In this document: one piece after another, positions 17,213 to 27,861 of the stretch
Numbering within the stretch: position 1 is the stretch's first letter
Layout: each line of letters starts with the position of its first letter
Assembly: GCF_900111565.1 (NCBI RefSeq)
Contig: NZ_FOIK01000003.1
Location: 488,229-552,228 of the forward strand
Reading direction: 5' to 3'
Length of the DNA stretch: 64,000 nt
From: Paenibacillus sp. NFR01
Lineage (GTDB): Bacteria; Bacillota; Bacilli; Paenibacillales; Paenibacillaceae
Position numbers and translations under genes: made by a program
The notes under the pieces: generated by a model
The model's input: only the letters and a program-made list of their open reading frames with translations
Told to the model about the DNA's origin: nothing
Databases searched by the model: none

Positions 17213-19204
17213 ATGAGCGACATCGTCGTCAGCACAAAGACCTTTGAACTGGTGTCCGAATATTCACCCCAGGGCGACCAGCCGCATGCCATTGAAGAGC
17301 TGGTGGACGGACTCCGTCAAGGCAAGAAACATCAGACGCTGCTGGGCGCAACCGGCACGGGCAAGACGTTTACCATCGCGCAGATGATTTCCAAGGTGAA
17401 CCGGCCGACGCTTGTGATTGCGCATAACAAGACGCTTGCCGCGCAGCTGGCCAGCGAATTCAAAGAGTTTTTTCCGAATAATTCGGTGGATTACTTCGTC
17501 AGTTACTACGATTATTACCAACCGGAAGCTTATATCCCCTCCTCCGACACCTATATCGAAAAAGACTCCAGCATCAACGAAGAGATCGACAAGCTGCGCC
17601 ACTCGGCGACCAGCTCGCTGTTTGAACGGCGCGACGTCATTATCGTCGCCAGCGTATCCTGCATTTATGGCCTCGGGTCGCCGCAGGAATACGGCAGTTT
17701 GCTGCTCTCGCTGCGGGTAGGCATGGAGAAGCCGCGCAACCAGATTTTGAGCAGGCTCGTCGATATCCAGTACCAGCGCAACGATATGAACTTCGTACGG
17801 GGGACGTTCCGGGTGCGGGGGGATGTCGTCGAGATTTTCCCGGCGTCACAGGGAGAACATGCCATACGCGTCGAGCTGTTCGGCGACGAGATCGAGCGGA
17901 TTACGGAGATCGACGTGCTGACCGGCGAACTGATCGGGGAACGCGACCATGTGGCAATTTTTCCGGCATCCCACTTTGTCACCCAAGAGGAGACGATGCG
18001 GGTAGCGCTGGTCAATATTGAACGCGAGCTGGAAGAACGTCTGGCTGAACTGCGGGATGCCGGCAAGCTTCTGGAAGCGCAGCGGCTGGAGCAGCGCACG
18101 CGGTATGATATCGAGATGATGAAGGAGGTCGGCTTCTGTTCGGGCATTGAGAACTATTCCGGGCCGCTGACCTTCCGCGAGCGGGGCGCTACGCCGTATA
18201 CGCTGATGGATTATTTTCCGGACGATATGCTGATCGTCATCGACGAATCGCATGTGACGATTCCGCAAATCCGGGCCATGTACAACGGTGACCGTGCGCG
18301 CAAGACCGTACTGGTGGAGCATGGCTTCCGCCTGCCGTCGGCGCTGGACAACCGGCCGCTGCAGTTCGAGGAATTCGAAGACAAGGTGAAGCAGATCGTC
18401 TACGTCTCCGCGACGCCGGGACCGTACGAGATGGAACACTGCGACACGATGGTGCAGCAGATCATCCGGCCGACCGGCCTGCTTGATCCAATCATCGAGG
18501 TCCGGCCGACCGAAGGGCAGATCGACGATCTTATCAGCGAGATCCGCGAGCGGGTGGAGCGCGATGAACGGGTGCTGGTTACGACCTTGACGAAGAAGAT
18601 GTCCGAAGATTTGACCGATTACTTCAAGGAGATCGGCATCAAGGTGCGGTATATGCACTCCGACATCAAGACGCTGGAGCGGATGGCGATTCTGCGCGAT
18701 CTGCGGCTCGGTACGTTCCATGTTCTCGTGGGTATTAACTTGTTAAGAGAAGGGCTTGACCTGCCCGAGGTATCCCTGGTGGCGATTCTCGACGCGGATA
18801 AGGAAGGTTTCCTCCGTTCCGAACGTTCGCTGATCCAGACGATCGGCCGTGCGGCGCGCAACTCCGAAGGCCGGGTGCTGATGTACGGCGACCATATCAC
18901 CGAATCGATGGAGAAAGCGATGAGCGAAACCCAGCGCCGCCGTGCCATCCAGATCGAGTACAACGAGAAGCACGGCATAACGCCGACCACGATCCACAAG
19001 AAGGTCCGCGACATCATCGAGGCGACGAAGGTGGCGGAATCCAAAGCCGAATATCTGACCGGCGTAGAAGGCAAGATGAGCAAGAAGGAGAAGCAAAGCC
19101 TGATGCAGCGCCTGGAGGCCGAGATGAAGGATGCGGCCAAGAACCTGCAATTCGAACGTGCCGCCGAGCTGCGCGATGCTTTGCTGGAGCTGCGGGCGGA
19201 TTAG
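17213..19204 (+). CDS. uvrB: UvrABC excinuclease subunit B
   Basis: A 663-residue nucleotide-excision-repair helicase-like protein. Walker A is GATGTGKT (about residues 43-50), the beta-hairpin region is [16 protein letters not shown], and the DEAD-like box is IDESH. The helicase C domain contains [23 protein letters not shown] and [13 protein letters not shown] coiled-coil (about 625-660, [22 protein letters not shown]) binds UvrC. It verifies damage after loading by UvrA. GAGGGGAGACGGG precedes the ATG. uvrA follows 160 nt downstream with a terminator-like hairpin in between. Confidence 0.98.
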   Translation: MSDIVVSTKTFELVSEYSPQGDQPHAIEELVDGLRQGKKHQTLLGATGTGKTFTIAQMISKVNRPTLVIAHNKTLAAQLASEFKEFFPNNSVDYFVSYYDYYQPEAYIPSSDTYIEKDSSINEEIDKLRHSATSSLFERRDVIIVASVSCIYGLGSPQEYGSLLLSLRVGMEKPRNQILSRLVDIQYQRNDMNFVRGTFRVRGDVVEIFPASQGEHAIRVELFGDEIERITEIDVLTGELIGERDHVAIFPASHFVTQEETMRVALVNIERELEERLAELRDAGKLLEAQRLEQRTRYDIEMMKEVGFCSGIENYSGPLTFRERGATPYTLMDYFPDDMLIVIDESHVTIPQIRAMYNGDRARKTVLVEHGFRLPSALDNRPLQFEEFEDKVKQIVYVSATPGPYEMEHCDTMVQQIIRPTGLLDPIIEVRPTEGQIDDLISEIRERVERDERVLVTTLTKKMSEDLTDYFKEIGIKVRYMHSDIKTLERMAILRDLRLGTFHVLVGINLLREGLDLPEVSLVAILDADKEGFLRSERSLIQTIGRAARNSEGRVLMYGDHITESMEKAMSETQRRRAIQIEYNEKHGITPTTIHKKVRDIIEATKVAESKAEYLTGVEGKMSKKEKQSLMQRLEAEMKDAAKNLQFERAAELRDALLELRAD

Positions 19205-19293
19205 CCGGCTGTGCCTAATAACCCCGTCCGTGCCTAATGAAGAATTGGCGCAAGGAATGGAACGGTGCTGCCTGATACAGCGAGTAAGCCAAT

Positions 19294-19317
19294 GCCCCAC
19301 TTTGTGGGGTTTCTTTT
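19294..19317 (+). terminator. Terminator-like hairpin between uvrB and uvrA
   Basis: CCCCAC pairs with GTGGGG around TTT, followed by TTTCTTTT. It may attenuate transcription from uvrB into uvrA. Confidence 0.6.
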
Positions 19318-19364
19318 AAATAAAAGCTTGGATTTTATTATGCATGTCATTGGAGGTTTTACCG

Positions 19365-22238
19365 TTGGCGAATGAAAGTATCGTTATTAAAGGCGCGAGA
19401 GCCCATAATCTCAAAAATATCGACGTGACGATTCCGCGCGACCGTTTTGTCGTGCTGACGGGGCTGAGCGGTTCAGGCAAATCGTCGCTTGCGTTCGATA
19501 CGATTTATGCCGAAGGGCAGCGCCGGTATGTGGAGTCGCTCTCCGCGTATGCGCGCCAGTTCCTCGGGCAAATGGAGAAGCCGGATGTCGATTCGATCGA
19601 CGGCTTGTCCCCGGCGATTTCCATCGACCAGAAGACAACAAGCCGGAACCCGCGCTCTACGGTCGGAACGGTAACCGAAATCTATGACTACCTGCGCCTT
19701 TTGTTCGCGCGGATCGGCCATCCGCATTGCCCGGATCACGGCATCGAAATTACGTCGCAGACGGTAGAACAGATGGTGGACCGGATCATGCAGTTTCCGG
19801 AGAAAACCCGGCTGCAGATTCTCGCCCCGGTCATCTCCGGCCGTAAAGGCGAGCATAAAGGCCTGTTCAGCGATATAGCCAAGCAAGGTTTCGTACGGGT
19901 ACGCGTAGACGGCGAGCTGCGGGAAGTCACCGAAGAGATCGAACTGGAGAAGAATAAAAAGCACACCATCGAGGTTGTCGTGGACCGGATCGTGGTGAAG
20001 GACGACATCGAAACCCGGCTCACCGACTCGCTGGAGACGGCGCTCAAGCTGTCCGGCGGCAAAATCCTCGTGGATGTCATCGGCCAGGAGGAGCTGTTGT
20101 TCAGCTCGAATTTCGCCTGCCCGATCTGCGGCTTCAGCATCGAAGAGCTGGCGCCGCGGATGTTCTCGTTCAACAGTCCGTTCGGTGCCTGCCCGGATTG
20201 CGACGGCCTCGGCATGAACATGGTCGTCGACCCGGATCTGCTGATTCCGGAGCCGGACAAGTCCATTGAAGACGGCGCCTTCCTGGCCTGGACCGGCGGC
20301 ACTTCAACCTATTACCCGCAATTTCTGAAATCGGTGTGCGAACATTTCAAGATTCCGCAGAATGTTCCGGTCAGCAGCCTTTCGGCCGATCACATGAACA
20401 AGCTGCTGTACGGAACCGGCGACGAGAAAATCCGCTTCAAATATGAAAACGACTTCGGTCAGCGCCGGGACGCGCTTGTCTCCTTCGAGGGAATTATACC
20501 GAACCTGGAACGCCGTTACCGAGACACTGCATCCGAAGGCATCCGGGAATTCATCGAAGGTTTCATGAGCGCCAAGCCATGCAACAGCTGCAAAGGCAAA
20601 CGGCTGAAGCGGGAAATCCTCGCTGTGACCGTTAACGAGCGGAATATCGCCGACGTGACCGATCTGTCCATTGGCGATGCCCAGCATTTCTTCGACCATA
20701 TGGTCCTTAGCGAAAAAGAGCAGTCCATCGCCAATCTCGTGCTCAAGGAGATCAGCAGCCGGCTCGGGTTTCTGGTTAATGTCGGTCTGAATTACCTGAC
20801 GCTCAGCCGGGCGGCCGGATCGCTGTCCGGCGGCGAAGCCCAGCGGATCCGGCTGGCAACGCAGATCGGCTCCAGCCTGATGGGCGTGCTGTACATTCTG
20901 GACGAGCCCAGCATCGGTCTGCACCAGCGCGACAACGACCGGCTCATTGCGACGCTCGCGCATATGCGCGATCTCGGCAATACGCTGATCGTCGTCGAGC
21001 ATGACGAGGATACGATGATGGCTTCCGACTATATCATCGATATCGGTCCGGGCGCCGGCATTCACGGCGGCCAGGTAATCGCGCAGGGAACGCCGCAGGA
21101 AATCATGAGCGACCCGAACTCGCTGACCGGCGAGTATTTAAGCGGCCGCAAGTTTATTCCCGTGACCGGCAAACGCCGGCAGACAGATGAACGCTGGCTG
21201 GAAATCCGCGGCGCCAAAGAGAATAATCTGAAGAACGTGAACGTTAAAATTCCGCTCGGCGTATTTACCGCGGTGACAGGCGTATCGGGCTCTGGCAAGT
21301 CGTCGCTCGTCAACGAGATTCTCTATAAGAGCCTGGCCCGCCATCTGAACAAGGCGACCAAAGTCCGCCCCGGCCAGCACAAAGAAATCCGCGGCCTGGA
21401 GAATCTGGACAAGGTCATCGACATCGACCAGTCGCCGATCGGCCGGACGCCACGCTCCAATCCGGCGACGTATACCGGCGTGTTCGACGATATCCGCGAC
21501 CTGTTCTCCAAGACCAATGAAGCGAAGGTGCGCGGCTTCCAGAAGGGCCGGTTCAGCTTTAACGTCAAAGGCGGGCGCTGCGAGGCCTGCCGCGGCGACG
21601 GCATTATCAAGATCGAGATGCACTTCCTGCCGGATGTCTACGTCCCGTGCGAGGTCTGCAAAGGCAAACGCTACAACCGCGAGACCCTGGAGGTTAAATA
21701 CAAAGGCAAAAGCATCGCCGACGTGCTGGAGATGACCGTCGAGGACGCGACGGAATTCTTTAAGAACATTCCAAAGATCCACCGCAAGCTCCAGACGCTG
21801 CTGGATGTGGGCCTCGGCTACATCAACATCGGGCAGCCGGGCACAACATTGTCCGGCGGGGAAGCGCAGCGCGTGAAGCTGGCTTCCGAGCTGTACCGGA
21901 GAAGCACCGGCAAGACGCTGTATATTCTCGACGAGCCGACCACGGGTCTGCATGTCGACGATATCGGCCGCCTGCTTGAAGTGCTTCACCGCCTTGTCGA
22001 CTCGGGCGAATCGGTGCTTGTCATCGAGCATAATCTCGATGTCATCAAGACGGCCGACTATATCGTCGACATGGGGCCGGAAGGCGGCAGCGGCGGCGGC
22101 ACCGTGGTGGCCACCGGAACGCCGGAGAAGCTGATCACCGTGGACGAGTCTTACACCGGCAGATATTTGAAGCCGATCCTGCTCCGCGACACCGAGCGGA
22201 CGGAGAAGCTGATGCTGCAACCGGCGGAGAAAGCTTAA
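19365..22238 (+). CDS. uvrA: UvrABC excinuclease subunit A
   Basis: A 957-residue damage-recognition ATPase with two ABC modules. Walker A motifs are [10 protein letters not shown] near the N terminus and [10 protein letters not shown] around residue 640; the two signatures are [14 protein letters not shown] and [14 protein letters not shown]. Zinc-binding Cys pairs occur in CPICGF/CPDCDG and [16 protein letters not shown]. The TTG at 19365 is taken as start because GGAGG lies 8 nt upstream; an ATG at 19344 would place that site inside the gene. Length then equals that of B. subtilis UvrA. It loads UvrB at lesions. Confidence 0.97.
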   Translation: MANESIVIKGARAHNLKNIDVTIPRDRFVVLTGLSGSGKSSLAFDTIYAEGQRRYVESLSAYARQFLGQMEKPDVDSIDGLSPAISIDQKTTSRNPRSTVGTVTEIYDYLRLLFARIGHPHCPDHGIEITSQTVEQMVDRIMQFPEKTRLQILAPVISGRKGEHKGLFSDIAKQGFVRVRVDGELREVTEEIELEKNKKHTIEVVVDRIVVKDDIETRLTDSLETALKLSGGKILVDVIGQEELLFSSNFACPICGFSIEELAPRMFSFNSPFGACPDCDGLGMNMVVDPDLLIPEPDKSIEDGAFLAWTGGTSTYYPQFLKSVCEHFKIPQNVPVSSLSADHMNKLLYGTGDEKIRFKYENDFGQRRDALVSFEGIIPNLERRYRDTASEGIREFIEGFMSAKPCNSCKGKRLKREILAVTVNERNIADVTDLSIGDAQHFFDHMVLSEKEQSIANLVLKEISSRLGFLVNVGLNYLTLSRAAGSLSGGEAQRIRLATQIGSSLMGVLYILDEPSIGLHQRDNDRLIATLAHMRDLGNTLIVVEHDEDTMMASDYIIDIGPGAGIHGGQVIAQGTPQEIMSDPNSLTGEYLSGRKFIPVTGKRRQTDERWLEIRGAKENNLKNVNVKIPLGVFTAVTGVSGSGKSSLVNEILYKSLARHLNKATKVRPGQHKEIRGLENLDKVIDIDQSPIGRTPRSNPATYTGVFDDIRDLFSKTNEAKVRGFQKGRFSFNVKGGRCEACRGDGIIKIEMHFLPDVYVPCEVCKGKRYNRETLEVKYKGKSIADVLEMTVEDATEFFKNIPKIHRKLQTLLDVGLGYINIGQPGTTLSGGEAQRVKLASELYRRSTGKTLYILDEPTTGLHVDDIGRLLEVLHRLVDSGESVLVIEHNLDVIKTADYIVDMGPEGGSGGGTVVATGTPEKLITVDESYTGRYLKPILLRDTERTEKLMLQPAEKA

Positions 22239-22303
22239 AGGCATTCGAGATGATACTGAGCAGCAGCCGGATTTCCGGATGGCTGTAGGCCAGTGAATAT
22301 GCT

Positions 22304-22345
22304 AAGACCCCGGGCTCCATATTTAGTGGAGCCCGGGGTCTTTTT
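22304..22345 (+). terminator. Terminator after uvrA
   Basis: AAGACCCCGGGCTCCA pairs perfectly with TGGAGCCCGGGGTCTT around a 7-nt loop, followed by a T run. The convergent reductase gene ends just beyond it. Confidence 0.9.
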
Positions 22346-22362
22346 CATGAATCTCGCCTATT

Positions 22363-24000
22363 TCATTTGTTAACCCGTTCTGCAAGGCATTCCGTCAATT
22401 TCGCCTGGAAGGGCTCAATGCCGGCGCGGTTTACGAAAGCATGAAAGTTCTCGGTCTCCTGCTTCTCGGCCTTATACATTTCAATAAGCTCCGCCAATAC
22501 AGGGGCTACTTGCTCCGCTGGTACACGTCCTTTGAGTGCTTGGGTGAATTTCGCCGCTGGTCCGAGATCGCCGCCGCCCAAGGTTCCGCCAATCGCAATA
22601 TCGAAGGCTTCGGCCATTCCGGCAGGCGTTTTGATCAGCGAGCCTTGCAGGCCGATATCCGCGATATGTTTTTGCCCGCAGGCATTAGGGCAGCCGATGA
22701 AATGAATCCGCAGTTTCTCGTCAAGCTGCAGATGTTCGTCTAAATAAGCGGCAGTGTCAACGGCCCGCAGCTTTGTCTCCACTAGCGCCAGGTTACAGAA
22801 TTCATTGCCGGTGCAAGCCACCGTCCGGCTGATGAAATGGCTTGCGGACGGCGACAGCCGGCGCAGCAGCGGCTCCTGCAGCAGGGCATCTACCTGTTCA
22901 TCCGGCACGCCGCTGATGATGATGTTCTGCGACATCGTGGTGCGCAGCTTTCCTTCGCCGTAGGTATCGGCCAGCTCCGCGAGCTGCCGCAGCTCCCCGC
23001 CGTTTAAGCGGCCTACGGGAACATTCAGACCGACGTAATTCAGCCCGGCCTGCCGCTGGGAATGAACGCCGTCGAAATAGGCGGCATGCCATCCCCGGGT
23101 TTGGTCTTCGCCGCGGGAGGGCATGTCTCCGATCAAGGCCAGCAGCGCCTCCTTGAATTTGTCGGCGCCCCAATCCGCGATCAGGTACTTGAGGCGGGCC
23201 TGGTGCCGTTTTTCCCTGTAGCCATGGTCGCGGAATAAGGAGACGACGCCGACGGCGACCTTCAGTGCTTCTTCCGGCCGCACGAAAAGGTCCAGCTTCT
23301 GGGCGAGATGCGGCTTGGCCGATAATCCGCCGCCTACCATCACGTGGAAGCCGGCGATCTCGAGGCCCTCCAATATTTTAACGGCAGGCGTAAAAGACAA
23401 GTCATTGATCTCCGCCTGGGCGTTGTTATAGGGATTGGCCGAAACCGACATTTTGAACTTGCGCGGCAGATTGGAGAAGTCGCGGTTCAGCATGAAGAAG
23501 TCATTGATCTCATCGACCAGCGCCGAAGTATCGAAGAATTCATCCGGATCGATGCCGGCCAGCGGGTTGCCGACGATGGTACGCGGGCAATCGCCGCAGG
23601 CTTCATAGGAGTAGAGACCGGCGTCCTCCAACCGTTTGAAAATATCCGGGAAATCCTCGACGGTCAGCCAGTGGAACTGTACCGCCTGCCGGGTCGTAAT
23701 ATCGACCAGCCCGCGCCCGTAAAGCTCGGCGATGTCGGCAATCGCCCGGGCTTGCCGGGTGCTCATAATGCCGGTATTGATGCGGACGCGCATCATGAAA
23801 TGGCCGGCCCGCGGCTTCTGCTGATACACGCCGGCCCATTTGAACAGGTCGAGATCATCGGCCGGAATGGAGTCGTAACCCTCCACGGCGTATTTTTCAA
23901 TAATGTTGCGGATGATGTCCAGTCCGTCTTTCTGCAATTTCACGAATTCGAATTTGTTTAATTGGTCCGGTGTTTCCTTCCAATGCGGGATATAAGCCAC
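22363..24000 (-). CDS. Siroheme/[4Fe-4S] nitrite or sulfite reductase
   Basis: A 545-residue assimilatory reductase of the NirA/CysI hemoprotein family. Two ferredoxin-like half domains (about 60-135 and 310-375) and two siroheme/Fe-S domains are visible. The cluster ligands are Cys396 and Cys402 (ACTGNEFC) and Cys437 and Cys441 (GCPNACG). Arginines in RVRINTG and TTRQAVQFHW match siroheme contacts. Six-electron reduction of nitrite to ammonia or of sulfite to sulfide cannot be separated by eye. The GTG at 24000 is chosen because AAAGG lies 9 nt upstream; the ATG at 24009 abuts that site. It stands alone, with no flavoprotein subunit next to it, suggesting ferredoxin as donor. Confidence 0.9.
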   Translation of the reverse strand: MAYIPHWKETPDQLNKFEFVKLQKDGLDIIRNIIEKYAVEGYDSIPADDLDLFKWAGVYQQKPRAGHFMMRVRINTGIMSTRQARAIADIAELYGRGLVDITTRQAVQFHWLTVEDFPDIFKRLEDAGLYSYEACGDCPRTIVGNPLAGIDPDEFFDTSALVDEINDFFMLNRDFSNLPRKFKMSVSANPYNNAQAEINDLSFTPAVKILEGLEIAGFHVMVGGGLSAKPHLAQKLDLFVRPEEALKVAVGVVSLFRDHGYREKRHQARLKYLIADWGADKFKEALLALIGDMPSRGEDQTRGWHAAYFDGVHSQRQAGLNYVGLNVPVGRLNGGELRQLAELADTYGEGKLRTTMSQNIIISGVPDEQVDALLQEPLLRRLSPSASHFISRTVACTGNEFCNLALVETKLRAVDTAAYLDEHLQLDEKLRIHFIGCPNACGQKHIADIGLQGSLIKTPAGMAEAFDIAIGGTLGGGDLGPAAKFTQALKGRVPAEQVAPVLAELIEMYKAEKQETENFHAFVNRAGIEPFQAKLTECLAERVNK

Positions 24001-24233
24001 ATTAACCATCCTTTCCCGGGAGCCTGAAGTTCCGTGCGAATATGGTTTCGATCGTAACATAGTTAAGGGCGGCGGACTGTGAGCGTTGTAGCAGGCAGGT
24101 ATCACCGTTTTTTGGGAAGTAAATAAATTCTGCTGATAATCCGCCGTTATAATCAGAGCCTGTCCCGCATAGATTCAAATAGAAGAGTTGGCGTTGAATA
24201 ATGAGTATGGACAAGCTTGCAGCAGAAATCGGG

Positions 24234-24267
24234 CTCCTTGATATGCGAATACGAAAGCGTCAAGGAG
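24234..24267 (+). promoter_or_regulatory. Hairpin overlapping a Shine-Dalgarno sequence
   Basis: CTCCTTGA (24234-24241) is a perfect inverted copy of TCAAGGAG (24260-24267). The right arm contains AAGGAG, 9 nt before an ATG at 24277 that is in frame with the small membrane protein. The pair could hide a ribosome binding site. The rest of 24010-24233 shows no gene; a weak TTCAAA-17-AATAAT pair occurs at 24174-24202. Confidence 0.3.
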
Positions 24268-24402
24268 ATATGTTTCATGAATCCCGCGAAATACATAATT
24301 TTTGAAGAAATGTTCTTGCACAGAAGGGATGAGAGCGATAACATAGAGGGAGATACGGAAACGTGTAAGCTCGTCAGACCCTACTTTCGAGGAGGTAAGG
24401 CC

Positions 24403-24612
24403 ATGCTGCTTGCAGAAGCCGCTGCGAAAGAACCGTCAACGTTTCATGCCTTCGATGTATTTATGATTTTGTTTACCCTGCTGATCGCCATCGGCGTATT
24501 CCGGCTGCTTAGAGCCCCGCAGAAGAATAAATTCGCCATTGCCTTCGGCGGTGTAAGCCTGCTGGTGTTCGCTGTTTCCGATTACGCCATGATTGTGAAT
24601 TGGTTCAGCTGA
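24403..24612 (+). CDS. Small two-helix membrane protein
   Basis: A 69-residue protein with two hydrophobic helices (about residues 16-33 and 42-62) separated by a short basic loop (RAPQKNK), suggesting a cytoplasmic loop and both ends outside or the reverse. The ATG at 24403 is preceded by GGAGG at 7 nt. An in-frame ATG at 24277, also with AAGGAG, would add 42 residues of unremarkable sequence. It resembles the short DUF2759-like membrane proteins of Bacillus in size and layout, but I am not sure of that match. A terminator follows closely, so it is a single-gene unit. Function unknown. Confidence 0.6.
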   Translation: MLLAEAAAKEPSTFHAFDVFMILFTLLIAIGVFRLLRAPQKNKFAIAFGGVSLLVFAVSDYAMIVNWFS

Positions 24613-24651
24613 GCGTTGCCCATGCAGAACAATCGGATAGAGACCCCTGCG

Positions 24652-24697
24652 AAGACTCCTTGACCGCTTTCCGGCGCAGCAAGGCGTCTTTTTTTTA
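24652..24697 (+). terminator. Terminator after small membrane protein
   Basis: AAGACTCCTTG pairs with CAAGGCGTCTT (one central mismatch), followed by a run of eight T. Confidence 0.75.
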
Positions 24698-24772
24698 TAA
24701 GCGGGGAAAAGATGCAGAAGGAAAAAGGGACGCAGGAAGATAAGGGACGCAGAAGAAAAGGGGGAGAGTCGA

Positions 24773-25843
24773 ATGAGAAAAATAATCGCGGCAGCGCTCA
24801 GCCTACTGCTGGTCTGCGGATATGGCGCGGCCGCCCCGCTATGGGGTGGGACGCCTGCAGTGACCGCCGCTTCTTCGGCCAGAGCCGCAGCCGATCCGCT
24901 TCCGGCCATGATCAAAGCGGCAACGCCTTCGGTTGTCGGGATCATCGGCAAATATGAAGGGGACGGCAGCGGAACGGATAACCGCTACAATCTGTCGCAC
25001 GGCTCCGGCATCATTGTGCGGGCGGATGGCTGGATTTTGACCAATGCACATGTCATCAAGGATTTGCAGAATGCGACGGTGGTCACATCCGATGAGCATA
25101 GTTATCCGGTCGTCAGCGCATATTTGGACGAGTTCAGCGATTTGGCGCTGCTGCGGATTCACGCCTCAGGGCTAAAGCCGGCGAAGCTTGCTGCGGTTTC
25201 AGCCAAGATCGAGGTCGGGGACAAGGTCGTCGCGATCGGCACGCCGTTATCTTTCGCTTTGCGTAACTCGGCAACCTCCGGGGTCATCAGCGGGCTGAAC
25301 CGGAATGTGGATTCCGCGTACCGGCTGATCCAGAGCGACACGGCGATCAATCCCGGAAACAGCGGCGGACCGCTGCTGAATATGAAGGGAGAGGTCATCG
25401 GGATCAACAGTCTGAAATATGCAGCAGTGGGCGTGGAAAATATGGGCTTCTCCATCCCGATCGATACAGTCCGGTACGTAATGAATCAGCTCATGAAATA
25501 CGGGGAAGTTAAGCGGCCGAGCCTCGGGCTTGAACTGGAGGAAAGCTGGTCCACCCTTGTCGGGCTTCCCTCGTCGGATCCGCTTACCGTAACCCGCGTT
25601 GCTTCTGCGCAAGCCCGCAAAGCCGGAATCCAGGAGGGGGACCTGCTGTACAGCATCAACGGGCAAAGGGTGTCCTCGCTGGCGGATATCAATGAGTTAT
25701 TCAAAAAATACGCGCCGGGTGCTGCCGTAACTTTGCTGATGCAAAGCGGCGGCGACATCGTCAGCCGGAGGATGGTGCTTGGCAAAGGCGATCCGCTGGT
25801 CAGAGAGGAAGGAGACGAGGGGAATGGACAAGCGGGGGAATAA
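24773..25843 (+). CDS. Secreted HtrA/DegP-like serine protease with PDZ domain
   Basis: A 356-residue protease. An N-terminal signal sequence (about 1-40) precedes a trypsin-fold domain with the catalytic triad His93 (TNAHV), Asp123 (FSDLAL) and Ser197 (GNSGGP). A single PDZ domain covers about 248-335, including AGIQEGDLLYSINGQ. Unlike membrane-bound B. subtilis HtrA it has no long cytoplasmic tail before the hydrophobic segment, so it may be released or stay as an uncleaved anchor. Its last 20 nt overlap the next gene, indicating coupled translation with a stalk-domain protein. Likely role is quality control outside the membrane. Confidence 0.9.
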   Translation: MRKIIAAALSLLLVCGYGAAAPLWGGTPAVTAASSARAAADPLPAMIKAATPSVVGIIGKYEGDGSGTDNRYNLSHGSGIIVRADGWILTNAHVIKDLQNATVVTSDEHSYPVVSAYLDEFSDLALLRIHASGLKPAKLAAVSAKIEVGDKVVAIGTPLSFALRNSATSGVISGLNRNVDSAYRLIQSDTAINPGNSGGPLLNMKGEVIGINSLKYAAVGVENMGFSIPIDTVRYVMNQLMKYGEVKRPSLGLELEESWSTLVGLPSSDPLTVTRVASAQARKAGIQEGDLLYSINGQRVSSLADINELFKKYAPGAAVTLLMQSGGDIVSRRMVLGKGDPLVREEGDEGNGQAGE

Positions 25844-27785
25844 GCGCAAAAGCGATAAGGGCGGAAGTCTAGCCGGTAGAGGGGTCTGCATCTTGCTGAC
25901 ATGCGCGCTGCTGCTGCCGGGCCTGCCCGTTTCACGGGCAGCCGCCGCAAGCGCAGGCAGCCAGACTTTGCGGCTCGTCCTCAAGGTCGGGAGCACGGCT
26001 GCGACAGTAAACGGGAAGGCCGCCTCGATTCCCAGACCCTTTTTGGAGAAGGGGGCGGTCATGGTGCCGCTTGGCGTCTTCAAAAAAACATTCGGCAGCA
26101 CCGTTACACTGGAAGCGGGCAATGTGGTCAAAGTAATGTACGGCCCGCATACCGGCGCGTTGACGATCGGCAGCACGGCCGCATGGCGGGATGGAGAGAA
26201 ATATACGCTTGCCGCTCCGCCGCATATGGTGTCCGGCGTACTGATGGTACCGCTGCGTTTTGTGGCAGAGGTGCTTGGAGCGGACATTGCTAAGGATGCC
26301 GGCGGCGGGCTGACGGTCACGCTTCAAGCCGAAAGCGTGGAAGATGAAGATTCCGCAACGGCAAACGCCGGCATCGACAGCGAAGTTGGCAAAACCCGGA
26401 TCGGCAACAGCTATTACGGATGGAGCATGAATTATCCGTCCGGACTGGTGGTCGGCGACAGCGGCGGCAATGAAGCGATTGCCACGTTTACCAACACGGA
26501 GGACAAGTATTACCTGGAGGTCCATGTCTCGCCGCTGACAGCGTCCGCGGAGCCGGAAGACCTGCTGGAGCAGCTGGTGCGCGAGTCCGACGAAGGCGGA
26601 GAAACCGTACTGGACCGGGAACTGGTACGGCAGGGGCCTTATCCGTATGCGCGGATTGTCAGTAAGGACTCGGGGGGCGCGATTTGGGAGTCCCGGAAAT
26701 ATGCTTACGGAAACCGGCTTTACGAGGTCTATTTAACCGACGACAATGCGGTCAACTATAAGGATTTGCGCGATTATTCCACGCTGCTGGATTCGTTCAG
26801 GCCCTCCTTTGATGCTGCCGGCGGTGCGTCCCGTGATCTTTCTTCCGTTACCGGCGGACTCAAAAGTGCATTTAACGAGGATTATGGCATCTCGCTCGGG
26901 GTGCCGGCGGAGTGGAGCATGGACAACCAGCGGATGGAATACAGCGGCGGGGATGGAGCGTACCTCCGGGTGAAAGTCACTTCGGTTCCTGCGGGAAAGA
27001 CGCTTGCGGACTGGAGCAGCGAGCTTTCCAAACAAATCGGGAACAGCTACGTGGAGGGAGCTTATGAATTCAAGGCCGATCTTCCGGTGACCATTTCCGG
27101 TACGCAAGGGCTAATGAAAGAGACGCAGCTGAACCCGGGCAGCGGCTGGACCCCCTTTTATCAAATTCTGCTGCAGGAGGGCGGTTACCGCTATTATTTT
27201 GAATATCTCCCTTCCTCCGATGCAAGCAATCCGCCGGTATCCATAGAGGATATGGTTGGAGCGATGGATATCGATTTTACGCAGGTCAAAGCAAACTTCG
27301 GACAGCTGGAATCCGGGGATTTGAGCGTTTTGGCCTCCAAAACGATAACCAAGCGTTCTAAAACGTACGGGTACAGTTTAGCCGTTCCCCGTCTATGGAT
27401 TCCCGATCAGGATCTGTTCGAGCTTGGCGCAGTTCAGTACCATTTTACAGGCGGCAGCTTCAAGCTGGAAGTTCGGACCGAGGAATCCGCAAAATACCGG
27501 GCAGAGCAGCTCAAGCGGTATTATACCGACAACGCCGGCAATACGGAGGATCCGGTGCTGGAGAACGTCGAGCAGATCAGCCTTGCCGGTGTTCCGGCGA
27601 CGGTCCTGACGGTCCATCAGCAGAAAGATGGCATTCCTTTCCGAATAAAGCAGATAGTTTTCGAAAAAAACAGTTATGTCTACACCATCACCACCACGCT
27701 GAACGATGCCAATGCCACCTCGGCACAGCAGGCCATGCTGGAGCAGGCCGTGCAGTCGTTTACCTTTACGGATGCCAGAAAATAA
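25824..27785 (+). CDS. Secreted stalk-domain protein with three repeated modules
   Basis: A 653-residue exported protein. After a basic start and a hydrophobic signal (about 17-38) comes a copper-amine-oxidase-N-type stalk domain (about 45-165; PRPFLEKGAVMVPLGVF and MVPLRFVAEVLGADI), a fold common in Paenibacillus surface proteins and not itself an enzyme. The rest is three similar modules of about 150 residues, each opening with an aromatic/proline phrase: YYGWSMNYPSG, DYGISLGVPAEW, TYGYSLAVPRLW. They resemble PsbP/DUF1795-like folds. The ATG at 25824 follows GGAGACGAGGGG and lies inside the end of the protease gene, so the two are coupled. It may be a partner or substrate of the protease; function unknown. 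Confidence 0.8.
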   Translation: MDKRGNKRKSDKGGSLAGRGVCILLTCALLLPGLPVSRAAAASAGSQTLRLVLKVGSTAATVNGKAASIPRPFLEKGAVMVPLGVFKKTFGSTVTLEAGNVVKVMYGPHTGALTIGSTAAWRDGEKYTLAAPPHMVSGVLMVPLRFVAEVLGADIAKDAGGGLTVTLQAESVEDEDSATANAGIDSEVGKTRIGNSYYGWSMNYPSGLVVGDSGGNEAIATFTNTEDKYYLEVHVSPLTASAEPEDLLEQLVRESDEGGETVLDRELVRQGPYPYARIVSKDSGGAIWESRKYAYGNRLYEVYLTDDNAVNYKDLRDYSTLLDSFRPSFDAAGGASRDLSSVTGGLKSAFNEDYGISLGVPAEWSMDNQRMEYSGGDGAYLRVKVTSVPAGKTLADWSSELSKQIGNSYVEGAYEFKADLPVTISGTQGLMKETQLNPGSGWTPFYQILLQEGGYRYYFEYLPSSDASNPPVSIEDMVGAMDIDFTQVKANFGQLESGDLSVLASKTITKRSKTYGYSLAVPRLWIPDQDLFELGAVQYHFTGGSFKLEVRTEESAKYRAEQLKRYYTDNAGNTEDPVLENVEQISLAGVPATVLTVHQQKDGIPFRIKQIVFEKNSYVYTITTTLNDANATSAQQAMLEQAVQSFTFTDARK

Positions 27786-27794
27786 AACAGCGCC

Positions 27795-27841
27795 AAAAAC
27801 CCCGTTTCCGCTGCGCCTGGCGCAAGGGAAACGGGGTTTTG
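27795..27841. terminator. Bidirectional terminator between stalk protein and rfbC
   Basis: AAAAACCCCGTTTCC pairs with GGAAACGGGGTTTT around a GC-rich loop; A and T tracts flank both sides of this convergent junction. Confidence 0.85.
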
Positions 27842-27861
27842 ATTGGAGCGGCTAAATGCGC

